Shown piece by piece: positions 42,295-51,929 of a stretch of DNA of 64,000 nucleotides (its first letter is position 1; each line of letters opens with the position of its first letter). The stretch is from NCBI RefSeq assembly GCF_019391655.1, contig NZ_JAHXPQ010000002.1:558001-622000 (forward strand). The letters are read 5' to 3'. A program made the translations under genes and the position numbers. Under the pieces are notes generated by a model. It had not been told where the DNA came from. It saw only the letters and a program-made list of their open reading frames with translations, and did not search any database. This stretch comes from Mucilaginibacter rivuli (GTDB lineage Bacteria > Bacteroidota > Bacteroidia > Sphingobacteriales > Sphingobacteriaceae).

Positions 42295-43662
42295 TCACGA
42301 TGCCAGGTCTATTTTACACTCCGGGTTATTTACGGCATAGTTGGCCACCATGCTTTTAATATAACCATTGCCGGGATAAGGGGTAAGGTGTGGTTTTAAG
42401 GATGCGATACCATCGGTAACTAAATGCTGTTTAATATAGCCCATACCATAAAATTCGCCATTCTCAATAAGGATATAGCTGTTTTCATCATCACTACGCC
42501 CTTTATCGCGTATAGCAAAGGTAGATAAGGCTTCTTTTAAATGCGTAATAGCTTTATTTACCCGGGCGTTATATCGTTTAATGGTTTCTGTATTCTGGCA
42601 GGCGCAGGGCTTGGTGGTATTACGGGGGCAATCCTGATGGTGCTGTAAAATAAAGCACAGTTTAGGGCACAGATCAAACGCCTGTACCAATGTATTGAGC
42701 AGGTTATAACCCTCGGGCAAAGAGTTGCAGGTGTACAGCGGGCGCGAGTATTTTTGCCATTTATCAATAGCCAGCCTGAGGTAACCACGCTGATCTTCAA
42801 ACTGGTAAAGGCCGTACGTGTATTCATGGTGCTTTTGTGCACGGTTGTATTTAGGCCACAGTCGCTTTATCTCAACGGCTTCCAATATAAAGGCATACAG
42901 TTCGGTACCGCAGGATTGATGTGTTATTTTGTGGATATTTTTTAAAAACTCCTGCTTTTGCAGGTCGGCACGGTTATTTTTAAAATGGCTGTTTACCCGC
43001 TTTTTAATGCTTTTTGCCTTACCTACGTAAATGATCTTGTCTTTGTTATCATGAAAATAGTATACACCCGGTGCATCGGGCAGGGCATCAATATTTTGTT
43101 TGGGCAGGTTGGATGGCAGCGAGTTTTCTTTTGCCTTAAGCTTAAGCGATTCCCGGATATGCCCATCCTTATCGTTTTGGAGCATCAGGCTAAACAATTG
43201 CGCTGTGGCATAAGCATCGCCCATGGCACGGTGGCGGGCGTTATTATCAATACCCATTTGCCTGCAAAATTTACCCAGGCTGTAAGAGGGCAGGCCCGGG
43301 AATATTTTACGGCCCAGGCGCACGGTGCATAATTTAGGGCATTGCAAATCAAATCCGGCAGCCATTAAATGGTGCTTTATAAAGGAATAATCAAAATTTA
43401 CATTGTGTGCTATAAATATGCGGCCCTTTAGCAAATCATAAATATGCTCTGCTATATTACCGAACAGGGGTGCATTGCACACCATATCGTTAGTGATTCC
43501 GGTTAAAGCCTGTATATACACGGGTATATCGGTACAGGGATTAAGCAACGTTTCAAAGCGTTCGGTCACCTTTTCGCCATCGTGCAAAACAATGGCAATT
43601 TCGGTAATGCCATGCGCGCTGGCATGGCTCCCTGTGGTTTCTATATCAACAATAGCATACAT
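42295..43662 (-). CDS. DnaQ-like exonuclease fused to GIY-YIG nuclease domain
   Basis: 455 residues. The N-terminal DEDDh exonuclease (about 1-165) shows VDIETTGS, HNVNFDYSFIKHHL and RHRAMGDAYATAQL. A GIY-YIG endonuclease domain follows (about 190-275) with PDAPGVYYFHD and IIYVGKAKSIKKRV, the UvrC/Cho type. The last 180 residues include four closely placed Cys (CPKLCFILQHHQDCP, CACQ). The same fusion is known in other phyla as a putative repair nuclease. Role in DNA repair is inferred. Confidence 0.87.
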   Translation of the reverse strand: MYAIVDIETTGSHASAHGITEIAIVLHDGEKVTERFETLLNPCTDIPVYIQALTGITNDMVCNAPLFGNIAEHIYDLLKGRIFIAHNVNFDYSFIKHHLMAAGFDLQCPKLCTVRLGRKIFPGLPSYSLGKFCRQMGIDNNARHRAMGDAYATAQLFSLMLQNDKDGHIRESLKLKAKENSLPSNLPKQNIDALPDAPGVYYFHDNKDKIIYVGKAKSIKKRVNSHFKNNRADLQKQEFLKNIHKITHQSCGTELYAFILEAVEIKRLWPKYNRAQKHHEYTYGLYQFEDQRGYLRLAIDKWQKYSRPLYTCNSLPEGYNLLNTLVQAFDLCPKLCFILQHHQDCPRNTTKPCACQNTETIKRYNARVNKAITHLKEALSTFAIRDKGRSDDENSYILIENGEFYGMGYIKQHLVTDGIASLKPHLTPYPGNGYIKSMVANYAVNNPECKIDLAS

Positions 43663-43741
43663 CGGTAAAACGCTTTGTACAAATATATAAAATCAATTGC
43701 TAATTAATTTAGTTAATTATAATGCTTTTATATCTCAACTT

Positions 43742-43784
43742 AAAAGCGAGGTTTAATAATGCGTTAATTGTTTATCTCGCTTTT
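43742..43784. promoter_or_regulatory. Palindrome between divergent genes, possible operator
   Basis: AAAAGCGAG (43742-43750) and CTCGCTTTT (43776-43784) form a 9-bp inverted repeat separated by 25 bases, midway between the exonuclease and cytochrome starts. No T-run follows, so an operator is as likely as a terminator. Confidence 0.3.
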
Positions 43785-43852
43785 GTTACAAGGCACTTCT
43801 GCGATATTTGAAATGTTTTTTTACTTTAGCATTACAAACTGAAAATATAACT

Positions 43853-44362
43853 ATGCTATCACATAAAAAACTCCTTATTACTTTATCCTTAAGCTCTGTT
43901 GTTGTTTTTATTACCGCTACAGCAATGAAATCATCTCAGCAAGAACAGCAGGATGAAAAATTTAAAAACCTTAAAGTATTACCTAAAGACATCAGCAAAG
44001 ATGACCTTGAAAAAGTAATGCATAGCTGGAACGATGCTTTAGGTGTACGTTGTAATTTTTGCCATGCGCGCAATGCCGAAACCAATAAAATGGATATGGC
44101 CAGCGATGCCAAGCCTGAAAAGGAAATGGCCCGCGAAATGATGAAGATGACAGAGCAGATCAATAAAAAATACTTTAAACCTGAAAAGGAAGACAAAGAG
44201 CATAAAGACGATATGATGGCCGCCGTTAATTGTATGACCTGCCACCACGGTTCTGCACACCCCAATAGTGCAGCGGCAAAACCCAATGGATTTGGCCCAC
44301 CCCAGGGAGGATTTGGCCAGCCAGGCGGGCAAGGGCAGCAAGCGCCTCCAGTTAAACAATAG
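43853..44362 (+). CDS. Di-haem c-type cytochrome (CytoC_RC-like)
   Basis: 169 residues. A signal or anchor segment covers about 7-25. Two haem-attachment sites, CNFCH and CMTCH, are set in a family pattern (LEKVMHSWNDALGVRCNFCH) similar to the reaction-centre cytochrome c family found widely in non-photosynthetic Bacteroidota. Methionines around the sites may be ligands. The tail is Gly/Pro/Gln rich. Haem attachment means it acts on the periplasmic side as an electron carrier. The frame opens at 43808 but the ATG at 43853 is preferred. Confidence 0.85.
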   Translation: MLSHKKLLITLSLSSVVVFITATAMKSSQQEQQDEKFKNLKVLPKDISKDDLEKVMHSWNDALGVRCNFCHARNAETNKMDMASDAKPEKEMAREMMKMTEQINKKYFKPEKEDKEHKDDMMAAVNCMTCHHGSAHPNSAAAKPNGFGPPQGGFGQPGGQGQQAPPVKQ

Positions 44363-44572
44363 GAATATTCTTTATATATGAGGGTGTTTTACAGGTATGG
44401 CAATTGTGTTATATGTGTAAAATACCTTTGTTGAAATTGCCAATATGTTAATAATTTGTAAAATTGTTATTAATATTGCAATTATTTGAACTTTTTGAAA
44501 CTTAATGCGCAAAGAAATATACTTGTTGTAACAATTTTTTGCTATTATTACGTTTTTAAAGTTTAGTTGTCT

Positions 44573-45319
44573 ATGAAAATAAGCTCTGCCAAATATTCAA
44601 AGTATAAAATATTTATTACCGCGCTATGCATTTTTGCGTGTACACAACTACTTTTTTTGTCATCGGCATTTGCACAACTTGATTTTTACTATGGTAAAAA
44701 TACAAAAGGCCTGCGTGTAGGTTTAGGGCCGGGTGTTACCACCTTATTTACACATTACAGCAGTTTTCCGTTTGGTTTAACTATTGTTGGCGATGTTGAT
44801 TATGCTTTTAATCCGTATTTCAGTATTGGAATTAATGGGCAATCCGGAAAGTTGATAGGGCAAGATAATACCGGTAAATTTTATTATCAAACAGCTACTG
44901 ATAGCTATATGGCCGGTAGTTTGAACATGAAATTTGGCCTGGGGTTAATTACTGATTTCAACTCAAAAAATGGCTTTATGGATGCACTTAAAAGATTATA
45001 TATCGGATTGGGCTATGGCCAGATTAAAACGGATAATAAAATCACAATAAATAATGACGTATCGCCAACTACAGTGTATGATGATCCTGATAACCAGAAC
45101 GGAAAGCAATTTAAAGGGACATTCTCTTTTTATGCGTTTAATTTGGGAACATATATAGACCTTCCGGGCGTGTGGGGAACCGATAAATTAGAACTGTGCC
45201 CAAACTTTCAATTTAATATGACCAATACGCTTTACCTGGATGGCTATAGAAGTAAGCCCTCAAGTAACTTGAAAGGTAGTTATTCTGCTACTTCGCTTAC
45301 ATTAAGATATAAATTTTAA
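44573..45319 (+). CDS. Outer membrane beta-barrel-like protein
   Basis: 248 residues with a long signal segment ending near SSAFAQ. The rest alternates polar and hydrophobic residues with many Gly and aromatic residues (FSIGINGQSGKL, LYIGLGYGQIKTD), and it ends in an aromatic-terminated strand (SYSATSLTLRYKF), the usual outer-membrane barrel pattern. No enzyme motif. TTG 44567 opens the frame, ATG 44573 is used. The next gene starts 2 bases after its stop. Confidence 0.7.
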   Translation: MKISSAKYSKYKIFITALCIFACTQLLFLSSAFAQLDFYYGKNTKGLRVGLGPGVTTLFTHYSSFPFGLTIVGDVDYAFNPYFSIGINGQSGKLIGQDNTGKFYYQTATDSYMAGSLNMKFGLGLITDFNSKNGFMDALKRLYIGLGYGQIKTDNKITINNDVSPTTVYDDPDNQNGKQFKGTFSFYAFNLGTYIDLPGVWGTDKLELCPNFQFNMTNTLYLDGYRSKPSSNLKGSYSATSLTLRYKF

Positions 45320-45321
45320 CC

Positions 45322-46152
45322 TTGACCAAGCCTGGCGCTATTGATAATATAAGTAGGCGGTTAAAGTTGCCAGGCTTTATTGTATTGTGCTTTTTTATAG
45401 CAACTTTTTACAGTAATGCCCAGGTATTAAAAATCAATACCATTAATAGTTCCTTATCTAAAGACGATCGCGCTTATTATGGTAAGATGGCCGCCTTTGA
45501 AGCTAAATTTTTTAATACTGTTTTCGGCACAACAAAAAATGATAGCTGCTTAGTAACTGTAGAGTTTTACGGCAAACTAAAAGAATACAACTCCCTACCA
45601 AGCCGGGTTAGCAATTCAACTTTTATAGATGGCTTTTATTCGCCTTTCTATAATAAAGTATATACTTATAAATCGGATAGATATATGAGTGTATTGATAC
45701 ACGAAACCAGTCATTGTATATTAGAAAATAATTACCATAACTCACCACAGTGGTTAAATGAGGGCGTTGCTACCTTGTTTAGTAACCTGGTACTTCAAAA
45801 CGGAGATGTATATTATACTAAAAACCTTGGGAATATAAATTTGGTGAAGGATATGATATATGATGGGACTTTTAATTTGAAAAGCTTTTTTAATTATAAC
45901 CCCCGTGATTTTATGGATGTTACCAAGCGTCCTTATGTTTATGCGGTATCATATGATATTGTTTATTTCCTTGTAAACTTTGATATAGACTACCTGCAGC
46001 GTACACTGGTATTAATGCAACAAGGCGTTAGTACTATGGATGCCTTTGGCCGGGTTTTTGGCGGTTTTGATAAATTTGAAAAGCGCTTTAAAGACTTTTA
46101 CAAGCCCGAAGTAGGCTACCGTGCACACCTTTTCAAATACGATCAAAATTAA
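45322..46152 (+). CDS. Putative secreted metallopeptidase (HExxH)
   Basis: 276 residues. A hydrophobic N-terminal segment (about 16-33, ending FYSNAQ) looks like a signal. HETSH (in SVLIHETSHCILENN) followed by WLNEGVATLFSNL gives a gluzincin-like HExxH plus Glu pattern with about 19 residues between. Start is TTG 45322, two bases after the barrel gene; no nearby ATG precedes the signal segment. The pair with the barrel protein is likely co-translated. Substrate unknown. Confidence 0.7.
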   Translation: MTKPGAIDNISRRLKLPGFIVLCFFIATFYSNAQVLKINTINSSLSKDDRAYYGKMAAFEAKFFNTVFGTTKNDSCLVTVEFYGKLKEYNSLPSRVSNSTFIDGFYSPFYNKVYTYKSDRYMSVLIHETSHCILENNYHNSPQWLNEGVATLFSNLVLQNGDVYYTKNLGNINLVKDMIYDGTFNLKSFFNYNPRDFMDVTKRPYVYAVSYDIVYFLVNFDIDYLQRTLVLMQQGVSTMDAFGRVFGGFDKFEKRFKDFYKPEVGYRAHLFKYDQN

Positions 46153-47651
46153 TTAATTACTTTCCCTTTATCCAATTTAAGCACCAGGTTAACGCTGCCT
46201 GGTATTTCGTGCTGGTAGTGGGTTACGTAAATCAGGGTGGTTTTACCAAGGCTGCAAATGGCATCAACCACATGTTTAAAGTGTAATTGCTGATGCGCGT
46301 CCAATCCCTGGCAAGGCTCATCAAAAATTAATAGGGGTGGGTTTTTAACCAAGGCCCTCGCCAGCAGGCACAAACGTTGCGCACTTGCTGAGAGGCTTTT
46401 TAGCGGCTTATTGGCATATTTATCAAGTTCCAATAATTTCATCCACCGTAAGGCAATAGCTGCTTTTTGCGTATCGGTTTGCCTAAATAGGCCCAGCGTA
46501 TCATAAAAACCCGATTCAATTACCTGTAAGCAACAATTATCTGTCGGGAAGTATTGATGCAATTCGGGCGATACAAAACCGGTTTTGCTTTTTATATCCC
46601 AAATGCTTTCGCCAGTACCGCGCTTACGGTCGAAAAGGATAATATTGTTGGCATAGGCCTGCGGATTATCTCCGTTTATTAAACTCAGTAAAGTTGATTT
46701 TCCGGCACCGTTAGCGCCAAGCAATGCCCAATGTTCTCCTTGTTTTATCTGCCAGTTAACATGGCTCAATACCTGGTTATCGCCATACCTGATGTTTACA
46801 TCGCTCATGCTCACAATATCATTGTAAATATCAAACGGTTTTACAGATAGCAGTTTTTCAAGTTCGGCCATATCAATTTGCTTTACCTGGGGGATATTAA
46901 CCATTGCAGGTTCAAAATTCTGTCTGTCAATAGTTCCTGTAATTTCGCCCTGGTGCAATATGGCAACATCGGTAATGATATCGGGTACTTCATTTGGCGA
47001 TGTGGCAATGATAAGGGCAATGCCAGAATCGATTATCTCTTTCAGCAGATCGTTAAACCAAATTCTGCTTTGCACATCAAGACCCGTCAGTGGGTTATCT
47101 AACAGTAACAGTGCCGGATGCTTTAATAAAGCCGCCGCAATTAGCAATCGTTTTGTTTCGCCGTTTGATAACTTGATGAGCTGTTTTTGCAGTAAAGACT
47201 CAAGCCGGAGTTTTTGTATGGTTGTTTCTCTGTCCCAAACTTTATTATGGCTAATGGCCGGAACTATGGAAGAGAGGTATTCGGCTACTGTAGGGGCGTC
47301 TTCCGAATCCATCGAGTTAAAACGCTGCTGGTAGTAAAAATCGGTAGTGTTAGACAGGTTACGGAAGCCATGTTTTGGTGATACGAGCGCTACCAGTTTA
47401 TGATAAGTTAAGGTTGCATCATCAACAGTGTATTGAGTAATGAGCTCATCAAAATAATGGTGTGATATTGTACCACCGGTAACATTAAATTTGCCGGATA
47501 TGGTTTGCAGTAAAGCGCTTTTACCCGAGCCGCTTTCGCCAACCAAAGCCCAGTGCCTGCCTTTTTGTACCCGGAAGTTTAAGTTTTTAAACAGAACCTG
47601 ATCAAGGTTGCGCACCGTAATATTTTGTATAGATAGGATAGCCGTATTCAT
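46149..47651 (-). CDS. ABC-type protein with two ATPase domains, ModF-like
   Basis: 500 residues. Two ABC cassettes in one chain: Walker A GESGSGKSALL (about 37-47) and GANGAGKSTLL (about 313-323), Walker B LLLLDNPLTG and LLIFDEPCQG. The first signature is LSNGETKRLL; the second is LSASAQRLCLL, which lacks the LSGGQ glycines. No membrane domain is present. The arrangement matches E. coli ModF, a double ATPase of unclear function near molybdate genes. Its role here is not established. Confidence 0.8.
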   Translation of the reverse strand: MNTAILSIQNITVRNLDQVLFKNLNFRVQKGRHWALVGESGSGKSALLQTISGKFNVTGGTISHHYFDELITQYTVDDATLTYHKLVALVSPKHGFRNLSNTTDFYYQQRFNSMDSEDAPTVAEYLSSIVPAISHNKVWDRETTIQKLRLESLLQKQLIKLSNGETKRLLIAAALLKHPALLLLDNPLTGLDVQSRIWFNDLLKEIIDSGIALIIATSPNEVPDIITDVAILHQGEITGTIDRQNFEPAMVNIPQVKQIDMAELEKLLSVKPFDIYNDIVSMSDVNIRYGDNQVLSHVNWQIKQGEHWALLGANGAGKSTLLSLINGDNPQAYANNIILFDRKRGTGESIWDIKSKTGFVSPELHQYFPTDNCCLQVIESGFYDTLGLFRQTDTQKAAIALRWMKLLELDKYANKPLKSLSASAQRLCLLARALVKNPPLLIFDEPCQGLDAHQQLHFKHVVDAICSLGKTTLIYVTHYQHEIPGSVNLVLKLDKGKVIN

Positions 47652-47690
47652 GAATATCCAAAACTATAGTTTTATGCTGCAACCCCCAAA

Positions 47691-48170
47691 CTAATTATTG
47701 GTATCGTCTTCCTCGGGTGGTGGAATGTAGTACTCGCCGTCCTTATAAAAATCAAAGTTAAATAACTTCGCGTTAATGTATTCGTACTCGGCAAACTTAT
47801 CCTTCAGGTGATCTTTGTTGAGGCTAAACAAAGTAAGGTGCGAATCTTTATCCAAAAACGGTGTTTCCTTGTAAAATGTAAAGTATATGGCAGGATGATC
47901 TTTTATCTCTTTACGCAGGTATTTTGCAATGTAGGCATCCATTTTATCTTTTGACTTTTGGGTATAATCAGCGTTCTCAAAAACATAAAAGCGTATCTGT
48001 ATACCGTTCCGCCGTTCGTGGCTTACATCCTCATCTTTTAAAAACTTAATGCTATCGGTGTACGGACTGAGGGGGTATATGCGTATTTCGTTTTTTCTGT
48101 TTTTTAAATAGGTAAAACAAAAAAATACAGCCAAAATAATTAAAGAAAAAATGAAGTATGTTTTTTTCAT
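47691..48170 (-). CDS. Membrane-anchored hypothetical protein
   Basis: 159 residues. One N-terminal membrane segment (YFIFSLIILAVFFCFTYL) is followed by a charged soluble domain with many Lys, Asp and Tyr residues, ending in an acidic tail (PPPEEDDTNN). No family recognised. It stands between a GH51 gene and the double ATPase gene on the same strand. Confidence 0.65.
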   Translation of the reverse strand: MKKTYFIFSLIILAVFFCFTYLKNRKNEIRIYPLSPYTDSIKFLKDEDVSHERRNGIQIRFYVFENADYTQKSKDKMDAYIAKYLRKEIKDHPAIYFTFYKETPFLDKDSHLTLFSLNKDHLKDKFAEYEYINAKLFNFDFYKDGEYYIPPPEEDDTNN

Positions 48171-48227
48171 TTATCAATTACATATTTACCTGTTGCGCGT
48201 ATACGTGCAACAGGTAAATATATTTTT

Positions 48228-50213
48228 TTAGTTTTTTACATGTAACTGTAAAACAGTGACCGAATTAGCGGCAAATGTATAACTAAAATTTTTGTTTAGG
48301 CCGTTTATTGTAGTATTAACGGGTATTATTTTTTCGGGATCGGTTATGGTATTGGTGTCTTCGGGTTTGCCCGCCAGTGTTATTGCCGTACCATTTGCAT
48401 TAATACCGCTAACGCCATCAATGTTAATTTGTACCGCTTGTGGGCTACCCATAATATTTACCACCTTTAAATAAACAATACCTTTTTTTGTGTCTTTGGT
48501 TACCACGTAACTTAACGATTGCATGGTTTGCGGTACAACAGGTTTTGGTTTTGTGGTATCGCCAGGGGCACGCCTTGGTGGCGCGGGTATATACGGCACA
48601 TCAGGTATGCCGCTCATCTCGGTAGTAAGTACAACATCCCCGATATTCTGATAGAACATTTGCTGCGCATAGTACGATGGCGAGCCATAGCTTGTCATGG
48701 CATCATAACCTATCATGTTAATGCGCCATTGCATAGCGCCGGGGTTTACGTTTACAAATAACGGCGCGTATGATGCCATCAATATCAGATCGGTATTACG
48801 CTCCATTCCTGTCATCCAGGCAGCATCGCCAAGTGCGCAGGCCATGTTAGGTGTAGGTACGGGGTTTGGTATACGCGCAGCCCATTCACCTACAAATATT
48901 TTTGGCCCGTTGCGCGGCGCATTATCATAATGGTGTATATCTTTTTCAAACTCTTGCGGTAGTTTATAAAAGTGATCATCTACCAGGTCGGGCACACGGC
49001 TTGTTACTTTTGTTGTTGCTATTAACTGTAGTTTTGGATATTTAGCTTTTATGGCATCGTGCATTTGTGCGTAGCGGCCATCATAACTGCCAGATTTATC
49101 AAAAAAATCCTCATTCCCAATTTCAACATAAGTTAAAGCAAATGGAGCGGGATGACCGTCGAGTACACGCTCTGCACCCCATTTTGTAGTAGCATCGCCG
49201 GTGATGTATTCTATTTCATCAAGCGCGTCTTGTACAAATTTTTTCATCTGTGGCCCTGCAGGGTCAACATACTCTTTGTTTAAGGTATACCCTGCAAATA
49301 CCGCCAGCACAGGTTGTATCTTGAGGTCTTCGCACCATGTCATGTATTCTAAAATACCCATACCATCTGTAGAGCGGTATTTCCAGGTACCCGGGTGCCC
49401 GGGGCGGAGCGAAAGATCGTGTATGGTTTTCTTCCAGTCATAATAGGTAGCCATGGTATTGCCCTCTACATAATTACCGCCGGGGCAACGCAAAAATGTA
49501 GGGTGCAGATCGGCAAGCTTTTGCATAATATCAATACGGTTGCCATTTTTACGATCTTTATAAGTAGGAGGGAATAGTGAAACCAAATTAAAGTAGGCCA
49601 CCCCCGGCTGCTGTGTGGCAATAACTAATTTATTGTTTGCCGATGGTGCAACATCTGCACCGGTAGTTAAGGTAACGCTATATTGTTTCCATTTATCGAT
49701 GAGTGGCTTAATGGTAGCAGTAGCCAGTACTTTACCATCATTGCTTTCCAAACTAACGGTAAAAGGCAAAGCATCGCCTTTTGCATAAAATGATGCATGG
49801 TATGTTGTTTTTGGGCGTATGGGTATTCCCCAATAGCCATCGTTTGCAAAACCAACGCGATTGCCTTTTGATGCATTGGCCGCGCTGAGTTTAAGGCATA
49901 CGGTTAACGAATCATTAATGCGCTGGTTGTTTTCCAGCGATATAGACCCTAAATCTGCTGTACCTATTAAACTCCAATGTGCCGGTGCTTTATTATCATC
50001 TTTAAATATGCGGTTTTGTATCAATTCGGCATAAATGCCGCCATCGTAAGAGTGGTTGATCTCTTCTGTCATAATACCGTACAGCGTGGGGCTTACTTTG
50101 GCCTTAGCTTTAGCAGCGTCTATTTTTAATACAATGGGCGGATTGTTTTGCGCTATTACAGCAAAATTGAATAATGAAAGCACGATAAGTGCAGGCGTGA
50201 ATTTGGTTCTCAT
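48228..50213 (-). CDS. GH51 alpha-L-arabinofuranosidase, exported
   Basis: 661 residues with a signal peptide ending near AVIAQ. The GH51 N-terminal pattern is LYGIMTEEINHSYDGGIYAE. A CBM-like insertion covers about 75-205 (FYAKGDALPFTVSLES). The barrel contains the acid/base glutamate in YVEIGNED and the nucleophile in FVGEWAAR. The C-terminal beta domain includes an unusual Pro-rich linker (PYIPAPPRRAPGDTTKPKP, about 560-580). It releases arabinose from arabinoxylan or arabinan. The window has no TonB receptor or SusD pair beside it. Confidence 0.9.
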   Translation of the reverse strand: MRTKFTPALIVLSLFNFAVIAQNNPPIVLKIDAAKAKAKVSPTLYGIMTEEINHSYDGGIYAELIQNRIFKDDNKAPAHWSLIGTADLGSISLENNQRINDSLTVCLKLSAANASKGNRVGFANDGYWGIPIRPKTTYHASFYAKGDALPFTVSLESNDGKVLATATIKPLIDKWKQYSVTLTTGADVAPSANNKLVIATQQPGVAYFNLVSLFPPTYKDRKNGNRIDIMQKLADLHPTFLRCPGGNYVEGNTMATYYDWKKTIHDLSLRPGHPGTWKYRSTDGMGILEYMTWCEDLKIQPVLAVFAGYTLNKEYVDPAGPQMKKFVQDALDEIEYITGDATTKWGAERVLDGHPAPFALTYVEIGNEDFFDKSGSYDGRYAQMHDAIKAKYPKLQLIATTKVTSRVPDLVDDHFYKLPQEFEKDIHHYDNAPRNGPKIFVGEWAARIPNPVPTPNMACALGDAAWMTGMERNTDLILMASYAPLFVNVNPGAMQWRINMIGYDAMTSYGSPSYYAQQMFYQNIGDVVLTTEMSGIPDVPYIPAPPRRAPGDTTKPKPVVPQTMQSLSYVVTKDTKKGIVYLKVVNIMGSPQAVQINIDGVSGINANGTAITLAGKPEDTNTITDPEKIIPVNTTINGLNKNFSYTFAANSVTVLQLHVKN

Positions 50214-50260
50214 AAAAATTGTAGGTTTGACAATTATAACCTAAAGGTAAAAACTTTTAT

Positions 50261-51922
50261 CTAAACCAAAGGCAATTCGAAATAAAAAGATGCACCTTTA
50301 CCAAGCTCACTGTTAACACCAATAATGCCGTTATGGTCTTTAATTATTTCTGCACAAATATAAAGGCCCATGCCAAGGCCGCTGCTCATAAATTTTTTAT
50401 CTTCAACACGATAAAACCTTTCAAATATTTTGTTTTGCTGGCTTTCTGAGAGGCCTATGCCAAAATCGGTAACTACAACCTTTGCCATATTACCTGATGT
50501 TGTTGTACTGATGATGATCTGTTTGTTTTCTTTTGAGTATTTAACAGAATTGCTGACCAGGTTCATCATTACCTGCTCAAGCCGTTCCATATTACCCATT
50601 ACGAGCATTTTTGCACCTCCCTCGTTTTTAATGTCATATTTAGGATAAATATGGCGGGCGTTATTTATACAGCTTTCTACCAGTTCCGCCAGATCGATCA
50701 CCAGCATTTGGTATTGCAGCTTACCTGCGTTTATCTTACTTACATCAAGCAAATCGTTAACCAGGTATTGCAGTTTACCTAAGGCCTCGTTAGCTTTATT
50801 TACAAACATTTTAACAGGGGCGGGCAGAGGTTCTTTTTTGTAACCCGAAATGAGTTGTAAGTATCCTTTAAGGCTTGTTAATGGCGTTTTTAACTCATGG
50901 CTTGCAATGCCAATAAACTCATCCTTCTTTTCCATCTCGCGTTTTTGATCGTCAATATCGGTAGATGTGCCTATCCAAAGGGTTATCTCACCAGTCTCAT
51001 TCCGCATAGGCACTGCCCTGTTTAAATGCCAGCGGTACGTACCATCTTTTCTTTTCACCCTGCTTTCCATCATAAAGGGTTGTTTGGTTTTGAGCGCAGC
51101 GGTAAATCTTCTGTTGTTTTCTTCTATATCCTCAGGATGAGAAATAAGCCCTCTTATATTCTCGAGTGGTTCGCTCACATCAAGCCCGGTAAATTCATAC
51201 CATTGCCGGCTCCTAAAATTAACGGTACCATCAGGCAGGCTTGTCCATATCATCTGCGGAACGTTGTCGGCCAGGCTTTTAAAGTGCTCGCGGCTATCAA
51301 AAAGTTCAAGTGTACGCTCTTTAACCGATACTTCTAATTCATCATTCAGCTTTTCGGTAATGGAGCGGGCTTCTTCTAACTGCTCGTTTTTTAATTTAAG
51401 CTGGCTTTGGATTTCACGCTGACTTGTCAGGTCGGTAATGATGATGCTCAATGCCAACCCTTCATCAAGTTCGAGGATATTACAGGACAGGAGGCAGGGT
51501 ATTGGCTTGTTGGTTACGGTATCTGAAAACATGATCTCGCCTTTGCAATCCTCTTTCCATCCGTTACGCACCAGTTTTTCGTATTCTTTGCTATTACTAT
51601 CATCAACAAACAGTGCAAAACTTTCGCCTATCACTTTTTCGAGGGGTATACCTATTAATTTAGCAAAACGGGAGTTACTGTATAGGATAATACCCTCGCG
51701 GTTAATTGTAACAGCACCTTCGGCCATTTTTTCGATAAATACGCGATAGGTTTGGTCGGCGTTTTTTAAGGTGAACAACTGGTGCCCTTTTTTTCCCTTT
51801 ACAACAAGCGCGTCAACCTGGCCATTGCGTATAGCATCAATGGTATCTTTAGCCTCGGCAAGTTGGTATTGCAGTTCCCTGTTCTCGGCTAACAATTGCT
51901 CGTATGGTTTTTGTGCGTCCAT
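50261..51922 (-). CDS. PAS sensor histidine kinase linked to Kai genes
   Basis: 553 residues. An N-terminal coiled coil (about 1-45) leads to a PAS domain (about 60-170), a coiled-coil linker (about 175-215) and a second PAS (about 215-335, MIWTSLPDGTVNFRSRQWYEFTG). HisKA has the phospho-acceptor His in ASHELKTPLTSLKGY, and the ATPase domain has NLVSNSVKYS, VTDFGIGLSESQQ and GLGMGLYI. No membrane segment, so it is cytoplasmic. It follows kaiB2 by 7 bases, the last gene of the Kai operon. No response regulator is nearby. Confidence 0.93.
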   Translation of the reverse strand: MDAQKPYEQLLAENRELQYQLAEAKDTIDAIRNGQVDALVVKGKKGHQLFTLKNADQTYRVFIEKMAEGAVTINREGIILYSNSRFAKLIGIPLEKVIGESFALFVDDSNSKEYEKLVRNGWKEDCKGEIMFSDTVTNKPIPCLLSCNILELDEGLALSIIITDLTSQREIQSQLKLKNEQLEEARSITEKLNDELEVSVKERTLELFDSREHFKSLADNVPQMIWTSLPDGTVNFRSRQWYEFTGLDVSEPLENIRGLISHPEDIEENNRRFTAALKTKQPFMMESRVKRKDGTYRWHLNRAVPMRNETGEITLWIGTSTDIDDQKREMEKKDEFIGIASHELKTPLTSLKGYLQLISGYKKEPLPAPVKMFVNKANEALGKLQYLVNDLLDVSKINAGKLQYQMLVIDLAELVESCINNARHIYPKYDIKNEGGAKMLVMGNMERLEQVMMNLVSNSVKYSKENKQIIISTTTSGNMAKVVVTDFGIGLSESQQNKIFERFYRVEDKKFMSSGLGMGLYICAEIIKDHNGIIGVNSELGKGASFYFELPLV

Positions 51923-51929
51923 ATTTAAA

